This document shows positions 35,036 through 48,177 of a stretch of 64,000 nucleotides of DNA, piece by piece. The position numbers and the translations under genes are program-made. Position 1 is the first letter of the stretch; each line of letters opens with the position of its first letter. The notes beneath the pieces were generated by a model. It saw only the letters and a list, made by a program, of their open reading frames with translations. It searched no databases and was not told where the DNA came from. The stretch is from Paracentrotus lividus (taxonomy: Eukaryota; Echinodermata; Echinoidea; Camarodonta; Echinidae), in contig CALNVZ010003434.1 of assembly GCA_940671915.1 (NCBI GenBank), positions 11,154,023 to 11,218,022 on the forward strand. Reading direction: 5' to 3'.

Positions 35036-35290
35036 CAGTTGCGAATCTAGGATTAAAGGACTCATCCGGGCTGGAGTTTGCATTATAAGAAAAATAAAGT
35101 AAAATCGAAAAAGCACAACACTGAAAATTCCATCAAAATTGGATAAGAAATAGCAATTAAAGTTATGAATTTTCTTAGGTTTTGAATTTTTTAGGAAACA
35201 GTTCTTCAAATTGGCAAACTGATGATGTCTCAGTCCCCCTACTTTCTTTGTATTTTATTGTATAAAATACCAATTATCAAGATTTTCTGC
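35036..35290 (+). repeat. Dispersed repeat, left inverted copy
   Basis: Contains AAACTGATGATGTCTCAGTC and CATCCGGGCTGG; a diverged inverted relative is at 41090-41445. The pair brackets the odd 35-41 kb block. Confidence 0.55.
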
Positions 35291-35293
35291 ACC

Positions 35294-35450
35294 AAGCGCC
35301 AGTAAATAAAAGGAAAACCCGGACGATTTTAGGTTAGGGGTGATAGTAGTTTTATTGCCGTGACCGAGTCAGTCTAATCCACAGGTAACGTTGACAACAA
35401 ACACTGGAGTATGGAACACCAAGTGATATACATACAATTAATACACATTG
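35294..35450 (+). repeat. Direct repeat, left copy
   Basis: Near-identical to 40860-41016 except for many single-base indels, mainly in homopolymers. Could be terminal repeats of an element or two versions of one locus. Confidence 0.75.
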
Positions 35451-37004
35451 GCGTGACTACTTTTCTCCTTCCCTTGATTCTTAAGATGTAAACACTGCAT
35501 GTCAAGTGACCCAATTAAAATATGCTAAAACTGAAACTGTATACATAGCTACTCTTCAATAACAAACATGAATGAACTTATATCTAAAATAAACTGAACA
35601 ATGAAATGGATCTAAACTTCTCATTAAACCAGTAAACTTTGAAATGTAAAGCAACTCCATACTAACTATAAAACTATGACATAGCATTCAATCAACTGTG
35701 AAATGAACATCATTATCTATGCTCTAGCATTAAATCAACTGTGAAATGAACATCATTATCTATGCTCCTCACATACAAAACACATCTTCCAACATATATC
35801 TTTTAAAAGGAACCAGTAGGTAGGCAGTGCATGGTAGACCTACAATACAAATAAAACCTTGCTATATATCACTCAGCTAAATCCTTTACTCAATTAAATC
35901 AATTAAACAAATTAAACTATTCAGACTACAGTCCAACATTTATAAACTTATACCTACAGCATTAGTCAATCTGTTAAGTTGGTGTGAAATCAAAATCAGT
36001 TATTAAAGCCATAAAATAATGCAAACACTGTCAGTAACCCAGTATACAGTTTACAATTACAATGTAAGCCAGATGAAGAATGAGTTACTAAACTAACAAA
36101 ATTAATCAAAATACACTAATTGCCCTTTCTCTTAACTCTGTAAATAAATTCTATACAGCTGTATATGGTACATTCAAATGGTATGACATAGCCTTTACCA
36201 AAACAAAAACAATAACCAATTTCCAATTGTTTAAATATTTACATAAATGGTAAATGGTAAACGGTAAACACATACTCCGAGATAGAAAACTCAAACCATG
36301 AATATTATTACTCATTGAGAAAATCTTCTTTTTTTTGTAATATACATTTTCTGGTAGAAGAAGAAAAATGAGCATATTATCATGAACAATGAACTAGCCA
36401 CTACTCTTCAGAAGAGGCATTTTTGATAGAGACACACATAATTCACTGTAAATTAGGGGTGTCAAGTGTAAACATTAGGCATTGGAAACACAAATAAACA
36501 CGACATTCTAAAAAATCAAATGATTTACCGTACATCAGAAAGAACAAATGTAAACATTAGGCACTGGAAACAAAAATAAACAGAACATTATGAAAAATCA
36601 AGATCATATCATATCTGCAAAAGTAAAAGGTACTTGTAGCAAATAACAATATTACAAATACGACTTTGTTTGTACTAATTGGCACAAACCGAAAAAAATA
36701 ATCATGCAGTTACCTCACCATCATTAGCAAATAAATGGACATGTAAGAAAATACCATTGTTACTATCAATATCAATATAAAAAAAATGTACACATAAGTG
36801 AAATAAAAAGGCATCCATTATTGGTATCAGCAATCACATAAATGATCAAGTAGAAACAACAAACAATCTGAAAATCAAGGAAAGATCAAGTAATTGGTCC
36901 AAGAAGGTATAATTAAAATAAGAGAAGGGGGGGGCTCAAAATGTAAAGTCCAAACCGCGAAGTCCATAAGACAAAAGTAGCAGTTCTTTGGTGTCATAGA
37001 GAAA
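35451..37004. other. AT-rich part of the 35-41 kb block
   Basis: No gene seen. Contains the 43-bp duplication and a partly repeated GTAAACATTAGGCA(T/C)TGG segment at about 36468 and 36551. Confidence 0.4.
35684..35768 (+). repeat. 43-bp tandem duplication
   Basis: Two copies of GCATTCAATCAACTGTGAAA... in a row. Confidence 0.85.
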
Positions 37005-37441
37005 TCAAGCAACCGGGGTCAATGGGGGAGGGGGTGTAGGAGACCACAAGTCCAGTAGATGGTTAGGGAGGAGAAAGCTCTTCAACGCGGCAAGGATAGC
37101 GATAATCAGGAGGATTCCTGAATGTCCATCGCGGATATGAAGATCTTGGCCTGGGTATGGGTAGGTGGAGTTCTCTTGGAGAGGAAAGTTGGCCCAGCAG
37201 CTAGGGATGGTGGAGGGGGCCATGGGTCCAGAGGGAAGACTCCAGGTACGGTAGGAGTCAAAGCAGGTAGAACCATCAGAGAGCAGCTGGCTAGGGGCTC
37301 GTGTGGAATGATTGGTGAAACAGCCTGCCCATGCCGATCGTTAGCCCTGATGTCATAGGTGTCATGGGCAATCATACAGCCAGTCACGGAGAGATAGACT
37401 GATGGCGAGCGTCTATCGCGAGATCGAGGTAAGACATACAC
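37005..37441 (-). other. Possible coding remnant in two overlapping frames
   Basis: Two minus-strand frames are open over a GC-richer stretch. One ends with a hydrophobic run (GILLIIAILAALKSFLL) that could span a membrane. No family recognised and no start assigned. It could be part of a mobile element or a frameshifted gene; the surrounding sequence quality looks poor. Confidence 0.25.
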
Positions 37442-40400
37442 TTGTCATCTGCTGCAGGCTGACCAGTAAGGGGAGCACTGTATCTCCTGCAAGAAGTAAG
37501 CCACAAGGGTCATGGCGGTTGTGATGCATGGGATCCGTAGGTAAGGCTAGCACATTAGCATCTGAAGGGTGTGCAAGCCTACGCGTGGCATAATATGATA
37601 ATTAGAGGGGATGATATAGAGATTGTCATGTTGTACTTGTATGGACTTCCTTGAGCGATATCATGAGGAGGGGAGTATTGAGATTTGTCCTTTTTAGTTG
37701 AATGAGGAGGAAGAATAATGATCATGTATCATAAGTGTACCTATAGATAGAGACATGAGGGAGGTGCGCATGATAGTGACTGACCGCTCATGAGTGGGTC
37801 GATCACACTTGACATACTGGGAAGCCAGCATGCTTCTTAACTCGTACGCTACAGCTGGGTATAATAACTATTTAGCGTACGTAATACCGTTTCTAGCAGT
37901 GCTTTATTGGTTGCGTTTGACTGACTGAGACTTACTTGTTGGTTGGTGGGTGCATGTGCTGGCGTTTATGATGTGAGCGATAGTGCGACATAGCTGCACG
38001 GAACGACCGTCGATTAATATCGCGTGTCTGTACTAATGTGGAGAGTTTGCGAGTTGCGTATGCTGCTCTAGTCTTGTTTATTGGGAGGCTAAACATGCGG
38101 CTATCTGAACCGGAGTTATAGTTATCTCGATACTGGCATTTGTGTATGCGTCAGAGAATTAGCGCCATGAGTCAAGAGGCATACTATACTCGACCATTGC
38201 CTTATTAAGAAGGTAGCTAGGTTGGTTGTCGGTTAATCAAAGTTACTTTAAGAAGACTATCTGCGTCTTGTTATATGCGGTTCCCGCATAGATCTTATAG
38301 GATAATATTCTTGCCACCGAATACTCCTAGATTGCCGTGACTCGTTCGAGTGGGGTCATTAGAGAGCGAGAGTGAGGAGAGGTAGACTATGGTATATCCT
38401 GTGAAGGATGCGCTTTCGTGGAGAGAGAGACAATATGTATCATCACATAAGAGTTGCACTTCAACTATCAATCTTTTCCGAGTGCTATGCTCACGCCATA
38501 TTCTCGTGAGCATGTCTCATTGACAGTTATCATACATATCAGTATGTGTATCAATGAAGGCCATTGTTTAACATATTGACATGTTCTCTTGGTACATCGG
38601 TATTATCTCTTTAGACTGTATCGAGAGGAGGTGTCACTTTTTAGCTGTGAGGATTTTTTTGATCGAATTTAAGAAAATTCTAATTAATCAAAGGATCAGA
38701 AGGACACAATTTCGTGTTAGTTTGAAAAACAGTGCGATATATTGCGGATACGTGGTACTATATCACGTGTGAGCGGGTGTAGTGTGGATTTCAGTATTGG
38801 ACATTTTTTATATGAGCTGCGCTGTAGCATTTCTGGGATCTGAGTTCTGTAACACATTTCATGTAACTTGTTGGGTTATGGAATTGATGTATCAGTCATG
38901 TGAAGTGTATCCTCGATATTTTTTCGAGTAGACTCGTGGTTATGTCACCCTGGTAAAGCTTGCGGGAGTATGTTTGAATATTACGACGCAATAAGTCATG
39001 GATCAGCAGAGTATGCTGCTTGCGCGAGGCTCAGTCACGTTCATGTATTCGCAAGGTGCATAGATAGTTTCATGTGAGATGTTGTCGCTTATCATGTCAC
39101 TCTCACTCTCCGTGTTCATAGTGATCTGTGTATCTTGATGTTGATATTAAACATCTCATTCTACCTCTCTTCTGTGATCCCATCTCATTTCCATAAATCC
39201 AGTTTACCGACACCAGGGGTGGATCACACTCATATTCACTTCCTGTTCACATCATGATGGGAGATAGACAGACTGTGTGACTCACTCAGGCTATGCACTA
39301 GATGTAATACCATCCTCAGTCACACAATTTGATTTTCTGTCCTCTCATCCAGACATACTAACTGGACTTTCATATCTCACACCATGTTTGTGTTTTACAA
39401 TCTTGTCATTATCTGTATGTTTAGATCTGTGGGCATAATGCTCATATGGAATTACACGGACAATCGAAATTCATGATTCCGCAGAGATAATCCACCGACT
39501 CGAATGCTTATGCACTGCCCTCCAGAAGGCCTGACCACCCCCTTCCAGACATTCATTCGTGCTCCATGACACCGGAGCACCCGCACTCAGCCAACTAAGA
39601 TCTTGATATCAGGGTCTGGTAGAGATCTAAGCACCAGTTTTTCATGGAAACACACCTAAGCCGCACTATACAATATAGCATAATATGCAATTGATGAGAG
39701 CAATGCATGGAACATGAGAGAACTAAAATACATATCTAGGACAAATTTTAACGAATCCTAATACCTGGATTTCTGAGATATACGCGCCGCGCTCCCCCTA
39801 ACCAATCCCGGAGAAGTGAATTACTAAAAATATTATACTACCACCACATTTTCAATTCAGAATCAAATGCAAAATCAAAAAAAACATAGTGACATCAAGA
39901 AACAAGAATTCTATAAAACAAATCTAATATAAACACAAAGAACCATCTAGAAATAGAGAGTTAATGTGAGTAAGTGACCATATTACAACACAAGATCTAT
40001 ACCCGATTAAAGTATTTTGTCATAAATAATAACATTCATAAACCAAACATATCATACCAAAGCACAACAACATTGGAATGCATGCATAATCAACTTTCTC
40101 AATTTAGGCTCGCATATAATAACGACTCTAGTTTAAGCACTCGTATCACTGTCATAAGAGCTTGTAAGAGAAAACGACAGCTAAAGGTAATATTATGCCG
40201 AGAATAAAATGACATTGAGAGGTGAGAGAGCCACCAGTACATGTGATTGTATATGTCGTTACCTCTTGATCGGCGCGACACTTGGAGAGAGCGAACACTC
40301 GAACAAGGCTGCTACCGTCCGATGGACATACTATATGATCCACTTCGTTCCTTCGCTTTCAAAGAAATGGTTTTCTTAATGCCGTTCTTGAATTACCCTT

Positions 40401-40859
40401 GATCCTGGTTATTGTTGCGATTATCTCTGTATGACATTGATTCGGGAAAGTTATAGATGAGCACATTGAAAGAACTATCCCATCAAGTGCTATACTAGCA
40501 CTTGTAGAAGTTGATATCTAACCATGATAAGATTATCTGTCACTTGGTAAAAATTGTAGAGATGAGTAACTGAGTATTTGACGCAGTGTCGGCGCCATGG
40601 ATGGGAATGTGACACAGCGGTAAAATACTAATAGGAAGTGCATTATATTTGTGACACAAATTAACACACACAAATTGAATAGGGTGCGTAGGCAATATTA
40701 ACCAGATTTATCATAATACGATTTACATTGTAGATGTATAATTCATGTACATACATGGCTCATCTGTCGGTAAATGCAAATTACATGTCATCATTAAACT
40801 ATGTGAGGAAGCATAATCACGGTAGGGCTCTGCACGACTCAGCGACTAGTAGCCACCTA
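37442..40859. other. Sequence of unusual composition without recognisable content
   Basis: About 38-39.6 kb is richer in GC and CpG than the rest of the window and lacks long open frames, known repeats or conserved segments. Possibly an unpolished long-read patch. Confidence 0.4.
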
Positions 40860-41016
40860 CGCCAGTAGAATAAAAGGAAAACCCGGAACGATTTTAGGTT
40901 AAGGGGTGATAGTAGTTTTTTTATTGCCGTGACCGAGTCAGGCTAATTCCACAGGTAACGTTGACAACACACATGGAGTATGGAACACCAAGTGATTACA
41001 TACAATTAATACACAT
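40860..41016 (+). repeat. Direct repeat, right copy
   Basis: See 35294-35450. It differs mostly by one-base insertions (for example a longer T-run) and lies just before the N gap. Confidence 0.75.
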
Positions 41017-41056
41017 TGCGAAGGACATAAAAACAGGATTAATCCTTGTGGAATGA

Positions 41057-41081
41057 NNNNNNNNNNNNNNNNNNNNNNNNN
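41057..41081. other. Assembly gap (25 N)
   Basis: Run of 25 N. The sequence on each side does not join obviously. Confidence 1.
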
Positions 41082-41089
41082 CACAAGTG

Positions 41090-41445
41090 CTTTTACTTAT
41101 TTCAGTATGAGGGACAGATTTTCTGTATACGCAATATATGAAAGAATGAGATAAATAGGATTTCATATAATGAAATACACAAGAATTAAGTAAGGGGGAC
41201 TGTGACATCATCAGTTTGCTCATTTGAATATTCAACTATTCAAATGAGACAATTGCCAAGAACTGTTTTACCAAAAAAAGTCAATACCTAAAAAATGCAT
41301 AAACACTTTTATTCTTCCAATCCAACATCTTTATGGGGAAAAATTTTTTTTTTTATTTTCTGTTTTTATTTTTGTTTTGGTTGGCCTTGGATGAATTTTA
41401 CTAATTTTACAAAACTTTTCATTTCAGCCCGGGTCCCCTTTAAAG
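41090..41445 (-). repeat. Dispersed repeat, right inverted copy
   Basis: Contains GACTGTGACATCATCAGTTT and CAGCCCGGGTCCCCTTTAA, the inverse of motifs at 35036-35290. Confidence 0.55.
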
Positions 41446-41700
41446 ATGGAGAGTGTGCCTAGGCCTACATCCAATTTGAACATTAAGGGGTGGGAAGGGA
41501 GTGCCAAACCATACATTTATTTAATTACATGATGATTCCCCTCCCCCCCCGCCCTCCCTCAAAAAAAAATAGAAGGCGTTGTCTTTCGTCCATCGATCAG
41601 CCAATGCTATTTGATGACGATGTATATTTTTGTTGAGTGCAGTCAATGTGTAGGATAATATATTTTAGTGAAAATAGTTCTTCTTCATGAGGATTTAAAG

Positions 41701-41838
41701 CAGTGGTGGATCCAGGATTTGGAAACGTGGGAGCAGCTAAAATAAAATTAAAAACGGGGAAGGCGCAGACAATTTTTTAAAAATGTTCAATGCGCTCCAC
41801 CTCCATCCCCCCCCCCTCCGGATCTGTCACTATCTAGC
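41701..41838. mobile_element. MITE-like GGTGGATCCAGGATTT repeat
   Basis: Begins CAGTGGTGGATCCAGGATTT and ends CCGGATCTGTCACTATC; same family as 19706-19866. Confidence 0.5.
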
Positions 41839-42566
41839 ACCAATCAGTATAGCAAAAAGAGCAAGACACAGAAAGTCAAGTGTTTACTGTAAAACATGTC
41901 ATGTATAATTGCATTTCTTAGTAAGACATACAGAGAAGTAATAGGTCAACATAACAAAGCCGCCTGCCCCAAGTATTAAATAAGAAAAGAATGCCCAAAT
42001 TAAGTAATAAGAATAAGGAAATTAAATTTAGTACTTAATTGAGGGGCAGGAATTTCCATATGAATTGTAATGAATGATACGTAAAGTTGAAAGAAATATA
42101 TACAACTTTAAAATACTACATGTATTTGTCCTTATTTTTGCATCCATCATAATAAACATCTAGCTACATGTATATGTCTGCTATTATACTATTATCTCAA
42201 GAAACATTCTCCATTATTTTCCCATACTTACTATAAATATGACTGCCTTTTCCAAAGAAGTTTAACAAAGTCAAATATGACCTATGCATGACTATATAAT
42301 TATATTTTATCAATATCACAAACAAAAGTTCATGAACTACCAGCTAGTACTTCACCAGGGTCATATGCAGCACATAAGCAGTATTATAATACCGCAACAA
42401 AACATAATACGCTCATATATAGTTAATTCCAACAATGGGGGATCAGTGCCAATTGTTCTTTTTTTTTTTTTTCTCTTTCATTTTTTGAGGTTTCCAGATC
42501 CTGTGTGTATATGTTCGCCATGAAGCTGTAAATCTGCAAAGTACTAAAAAAAAAAAAAAAAAAAAA

Positions 42567-42790
42567 ACTCCAAATTTTATTGTCCGAAAACGGATATTCT
42601 TTTTGCCCTTGTCCCGTGGGCTTGGCAGCCGCTGAGCAGCGCCAGATGGACGTTGCTCTATCCCCCTCTGTTTGAACGCCAAACAGGGAAGCAACAACTA
42701 CCATTTTTAACGTCTTTGGTATGACGCGGCCGGGGATCGAACCCACAACCTCCCGATTATGAGGCAGACGCTCTATCCACTGAGCCAACA
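42567..42790 (-). mobile_element. tRNA-derived SINE, fullest copy
   Basis: tRNA-like head with A box TGGCTCAGTGG and B box GGTTCGATCCCC, a body ending CAATAAAATTTGGAG, and a homopolymer tail (A-run at 42546-42566 on the plus strand). Not a functional tRNA: no complete cloverleaf 3' half. Confidence 0.85.
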
Positions 42791-44438
42791 CATCGGTAGA
42801 TTTATTAGTATCATTTATAGTTTGATAGCTAACATTGGAGAAAGCACTCTGTTTAATTACCATGCTTTTATTTTAGACCTTTTTTGGGGGGTGGGGGGGG
42901 GGGGTGGTCCCATTTAATTACCCTTCACTTTTAAAGATGCATATCAGAAAAGCCATTGATTTCTTTTAATCAATATTACCAAGAATTATTCATTTAATCA
43001 AAGAAGCTCCATAAGAGGTAAAACATCTCAAACTGGGCATTAATGTTAATAGTCTCTTTGTACTCATCGAGGCTGCTTTTATCCCAAGTCTATACCGTTC
43101 ACTCATATTTTAACAAGGTGCTCAAGACTACGCCTATTACTTTCGTATATAACAAAATCTTGCAATACCTTTGGATTCGTGCACACATATTTCAAAGTAC
43201 AGGCACTAGATCTGTCTCATTGTACCAGTGCTCATAATAACAGAAGACTGTATGAATAATTTTGTTTCCTTCCTTCAAAAATGAGATATTGTCGGCACTG
43301 CTTATAATTATGACAGGCAAATGTGATACAAATACGAGCTGACCATTACAACAAATTATACAACAACTCATTTTAAAACATGTCATACTTTGTTGATTTT
43401 CTCTTATACATAGGTACTGTGTACATCTTTTGCTTTTAAAAGACAGAGCTACATTGTACATATCACTCTGGCTCTCAGCACAAGCAAGACACACAAGGCA
43501 CACACAAAAAAAGGTGTATTATGTACACAACAGCTTCAATATAATCATATGTCCACTGGAAAAATAGCAAAGTATTTCAGTAATAGACAACCACGTTCAG
43601 AATAGAATTAAATTAAATTCTAGTTTTCACCACCCAAAAAGACATGGTATGAATTTGATATGAATTCAAGAAATAGTCGAGAGTTATATTTCATTTTAAT
43701 TTGGCAAATTACAACCATTTTATGAACTCTCATTGAAACGTTATCTTTGATTACAAATAAAATTAAAATTATATTTTGTTCTAATCACAAAAGATTGGTT
43801 CACAGATTGAAATTGATATTCACTAAAAATCTATAAATATGGCTATCTCAATCTGATTTTCTACACCAGAAAATCTCATTATCTTGAGAATTATGAATTT
43901 ATGTGTATGTACCTTGAAATTTTTAACAATTGAAAAGTTTTATACGAGTTTCATAAAACTTTTCAATTATGTGTAAATAATAAAAATAATTAATAGCAAT
44001 GCATATTTAATTCCCTATGATTTGTGAGATAATAAAAAACATAAATAATTATCAATAAATCAATAAAATCCACCTTTTTCATTGAGTTGTACATGTGCTT
44101 GAAAAAACAATGATTACACTACACATCATTACTCTAAAATGCAATCTTTTCATTATAATCTCATAACATCCTGTTGGAGTTTATAAATTACAGTTCATTT
44201 TATTACCTAATCCCCGATCCCAACCTAAAACAAAGGAGGAAAATGAAGACTGGTGTGCCTTCATAAATCCCTTCATAAAATAAATTTTATAATACATCTA
44301 ATCAAACCCTACCTATATTTCTTAATAGCAGCCAACAACAAAATACTTCTTTGTTGGAAAGCAAAGGGGCCTATTTTACCCAGGATTATAAATATCTACA
44401 ATTGCACATTTTTAACAAATCTAAAGCATTTTACTTAA
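42791..44438. other. AT-rich intergenic DNA downstream of ORAI
   Basis: No gene seen. Includes a G-run near 42890 and a hairpin with 16-bp arms at 43928-43968. Confidence 0.45.
43928..43968. repeat. 16-bp-stem hairpin
   Basis: Arms AATTGAAAAGTTTTAT and its exact complement around a 9-nt loop. Confidence 0.85.
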
Positions 44439-44679
44439 CCCGTTGTATACTAAGCCCGCATATATGCTGGCTGAAGAAACATAGGACATCCCTCTTGTCG
44501 ACCGTTTATTTCACTCATGACTGCATAAACATATAAAGACCTTTTATAATTTAAATTATCTGACATTGATCTATTTAAAGCTATCTTTGTTTCAATTTTA
44601 AATGAAAAGAATTTCTTGCAAGCATGCTTGACAATCACGATTCAATTGGCTTTGTAAAAAGTTGTCAGTATACAACGGG
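44439..44679. mobile_element. MITE with CCCGTTGTATACT ends
   Basis: Ends CCCGTTGTATACT and its complement, flanked by TAA on both sides (left flank is TTAA). 241 bp. PIF/Harbinger- or decayed piggyBac-like; cannot decide. Confidence 0.6.
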
Positions 44680-45627
44680 TAAAATGAAATAAAAATCGCC
44701 ATTCAGGCAATCTCAGCCTACAAAACTACACTGTCATATGTTTACCATCCACTTATTAAAACTATGTAGTCACAATATATATTCTTTACATTTTCAAACA
44801 ATAATAATGTCTGGTAGAAAGGACAACAAGAATCTGTAATTCAAAAATTACCTACATGTAAGGCCAAGCACCATCGCTAACTGAACAGTGCTCCTTCACT
44901 ATCCATGTGTAGTACACTTTATGTCAAGTAGTCACATTGTACATTCAAGCAATACCAGAGGGTCAAATGTTGAAAAAAGTAGGTGTTTCAGTATTAACTT
45001 TAGAGCCCCCTGACGTGTACACTGACTCTAAGGTTAGGGTTAAGGGGTATTGTCAGGGGTTTGGCCCTGAGGTCAGTTCATGGGAAAATACAGGGAAAAG
45101 ATCTTGTCTAAGGACCCTCAAGGAAAATGATTTTGACATTAATCAGGAAGAATCTGGCAAAAGAAACATTGAGGCACAATGTAATGTAATGTAATGCATG
45201 AAACTACATTGTATCTGGCGTTGGAGCAGACGGTATTTTTGCGTGCATTGTCATACCATGGTGTGAAGACCATGTGAAATACATGTAGAGCAAGCAACAT
45301 AAAACAAGCAGGGAATTTTAATTTCCTGATTTTTTACTCCTGAAACATGAAATATAAAGTAAAACTATTCAAGAAAATGTCATGCTTTACAGTACAAAAA
45401 TTGTACAATGAAATTTCAACTTGATTGGAACTTATAAGGTCCATGTATTTCAAAATAACTTGTAGAATCCTCTCCTTGTAAAAAAAAAATTTAAATAAGA
45501 AAATTGGAATCCATTCTTGAGTTGAAAAAGTTGATCTACAAATATTTTAGCCTCTTTCGAAGAGATTTTCCTGGTGCAAGGTGTTTCCCAAGTCTTTTTA
45601 AATGGAAAGCGTACCCCTGTAAATATT

Positions 45628-46122
45628 TCAAACAATTTGAATCTGTCCATTATCCAGCTGATTGTTCATACTCTCCAGTTCCTCCAATCCTTTGGTCTGG
45701 CTCTCGGTCTTGTGCGAGACTAACCTCCTGTAGAAATGGAACGCAAACACGACGAGAACGACTAAAACCGGGGCCGTGATAATCGTGGCCGCCAATGCTG
45801 CACTCTTGTAGTTCGCCATGCCGAATTTGACCCATGCCAACAGGATGATCTCCACCAAGAAAAGGAAGATGCCAAGAACGGTTGAAAAGATCCATGACAT
45901 CTCTATGTAGAAAGCAAGGCTGTTGTGCGGTGACTCGTTGACCGCATTCACATTGTGGACATTACTGACAGCTTCTATGTTGGGTAGGATACAGGTACTG
46001 ATGAGAAGAGCGGCCATGTGAACAACCACCAGGATTGTGGTGTTAATACTGAAGGCGATCATCAGGGGGTCATAGTTTGTGGTGTCTGAATTATTTTCTA
46101 ACTGCACTTCAACCATCGCCAC
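45628..46122 (-). CDS. ORAI: ORAI exon 2: TM1-TM4 and C-terminal tail
   Basis: Begins after tttttcttag with [20 protein letters not shown] and ends ...NGQIQIV with TGA at 45628. It covers the rest of TM1, TM2 ([19 protein letters not shown]), TM3 ([20 protein letters not shown]), TM4 and the cytosolic tail. The TM3-TM4 loop is short (GMANYKSA), as in arthropod Orai rather than human ORAI1. Confidence 0.95.
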   Translation of the reverse strand: MAMVEVQLENNSDTTNYDPLMIAFSINTTILVVVHMAALLISTCILPNIEAVSNVHNVNAVNESPHNSLAFYIEMSWIFSTVLGIFLFLVEIILLAWVKFGMANYKSAALAATIITAPVLVVLVVFAFHFYRRLVSHKTESQTKGLEELESMNNQLDNGQIQIV

Positions 46123-48177
46123 CTAAGAAAAAAAAAGGAAATAAAGATTTATGGAATCTTATGTCAAGCATTGCACTTTCTACTAAAATGAAATAACTAT
46201 TAGGGGGTCTCCACATCACCAAATTGAATTTTCATCCCCCAAAACTACAGATTTTAGTTTAGGGATCAAATATTTCACATGGCAACAAAGCATGAAAACG
46301 TAAGGGAGAAACTGCAATTTCATTATGTACGAATCCAGTCTATACTAGTTTAACTTCTAGGAGGGTCTACCGATTTTGATTCTGGGCCCATTTTTTTCCC
46401 CCTGACTTTATATAATTGAGCATCTGATCTAACACAATAGGAGTTACAGTAAAAAAATCTTGGTTAAGAAATCCTCCAATGAAGATTATGAACAATCCAA
46501 GCCTTTACCTTACATTGGATTATGAATATTAATGAGTCAGAATGAGTCTTGTGGACCAGAAAGGGCACCCAAACTTGAGTAAATGTTGCGGGCAATTCGA
46601 TTTTACTCATGGGTGCAAGATTTTTTATGACTTTATTTTCATTCACAGTAAAAATTCTTCCTCAACAATAACAAAGTTCTGATGGAGAATCATTGTGCAA
46701 TAAATCATCACATTCATGTAGATAGACGTATCAAGTCGTATGATTAAATAAATTATTTAAATATTTAATAAACAGGAATAAAAATTTAAAAAAAATAAAG
46801 ATAGATCTAATGCAAAAAAAGAAAAGAAACTACAGACTACAGTAACGTTAACTGTAAACTCGGAGGTTGCACTTTTTCATTGTTGGAACTTGGACCTTCC
46901 ACTTTAGTTAAAGGGATGCAGTAACATTGAATGATATTCAAATCACATTTATTCAATTTAGCTTATTTTGCCAACATAATTAGGCTATAAACACTTAGGT
47001 CAGTCTGGTATCTCTTCAAAATTGCAAGCTAATTGCTTGCTTTACCTTTGAGATATCAATGATTTTATACTCAAAATTTATAAACCAACACCGGATGGTT
47101 TATAAAACCATGTGCTTTTCCACACACCCATTTCCTGTTGTAAAGTCCCCCGTCTCTAGCGGCCTGGTAAGCTATCAGCATGCAGCAGAGGGTACTGCCG
47201 GTGTTCGACTGTATGCTTGGCATTGGTTGTTACACTGTTTTAAGGTAGTAGACTATTCTAAATGACTTCCATTTGATCTGAAACTTTCAGCAGTTTGTTT
47301 TTACTGTTGGAACAATATAATTTTATTACTCTTGATATACTGTATAAGTGGTTATTTTCGCGGTGACTTTATTTTCGCGAATTTCGCGAGTCGGTCATCG
47401 CGAAAATTTCCACTTCAGTACAAGGCTATTTATAGTAATGAAGTCATCACCAAAATCGCGAAATTTTGCTCTCGCGAATTTCCCCAATTAGTCCAAAATC
47501 GCGAAAATATCTGTAAGCGAAAATATTGGCTTATACAGTAATTGCTCTTGTTTTTGAAAGCTACTAAATCCCTTTAATAGTCTTCAGTCTCAATACATCT
47601 CTCACTCAGTCACGCCACGGTTAATTAACCAATCCATCATCATTTTTAAGTCTGTTTATAGTGTTAGATCTTGGTTTTATGGTTTAATTTGAGTTAATCA
47701 AGAGAGTCTAACTGTTATATGTTATACACTATAAGACAAATAAATGAAAATAGTTGTCTTTCATTATCATTTTAGATCTAACTTTAACTTAACTTAGATC
47801 TATTCATTTTTTTTTTTTTTTTTTTTTCATTTCATGATTTCAAGCAAAAATATTAGGATTTTAGGGGACATTTCCCTGTGGCTGTAGTGACCAGTATTCA
47901 CATTTTAACCTACCACAAGCCATTGATAGTTTACTACGTCTAAGGGAGAAGAAAGGGAATTAATTAGAAAGGGGTCCTACACAATTACCATGGCGAATCC
48001 AGCCAGGAGTGCGGACGTTCTGCTGGAGGCCTTCAGCTTGGCTCTGCTCAGGTAGAGTTTACGCCAGTTCAGCGCCTGGGCGGAATGTTGGTTAGACATC
48101 TCCTTCACGTAGGATTGATAAATCCAATCCGAGTAGCTCGCGTCTTTCACTTGGGGCTGAATTTTGACTGATTGCTG
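45628..48177 (-). CDS. ORAI: ORAI store-operated calcium channel (pore subunit), two recognised exons
   Basis: Plasma-membrane calcium-release-activated channel subunit, gated by STIM when ER calcium is depleted. Exon 1 (47989 to at most 48177) and exon 2 (45628-46122) join inside TM1 at [12 protein letters not shown]. From the first Met in frame (48099) the protein has 201 residues: basic pore residues R19, K23 and R27 (human R83, K87, R91), selectivity-filter Glu E42 (human E106), four membrane segments, the hinge LVSHKT, and a C-terminal helix ([11 protein letters not shown]) of the type that binds STIM. The TM2-TM3 stretch [18 protein letters not shown] is almost invariant in the family. 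Conserved sequence YSDWIYQSY continues in frame upstream of the Met, so the real N-terminus is longer or starts elsewhere. Confidence 0.95.
46123..47988 (-). other. ORAI intron
   Basis: The single recognised ORAI intron, inside the TM1 coding region. It holds the MITE at 47338 and a T-run near 47810. Confidence 0.75.
47338..47540. mobile_element. MITE with TACTGTATAAG ends and CGCGAA motifs
   Basis: Inverted ends TACTGTATAA and TTATACAGTA; interior repeats TTTTCGCG/CGCGAAAA. About 203 bp, in the ORAI intron. Confidence 0.7.
47989..48177 (-). CDS. ORAI: ORAI exon 1: N-terminal helix and start of TM1
   Basis: Encodes [40 protein letters not shown] and SALLAGFAM. Donor CCATG^gtaatt at 47989. 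The only Met is at 48099, equivalent to human Met64. In-frame TGA at 48178-48180 bounds the open frame upstream, so the 5' edge shown is an upper limit. No strong acceptor is visible there. Confidence 0.88.

Noticed and set aside
42567..42790. Possible tRNA gene (A and B boxes)
   Set aside because: Three copies share a long non-tRNA body and 3' tail; it is a tRNA-derived SINE.
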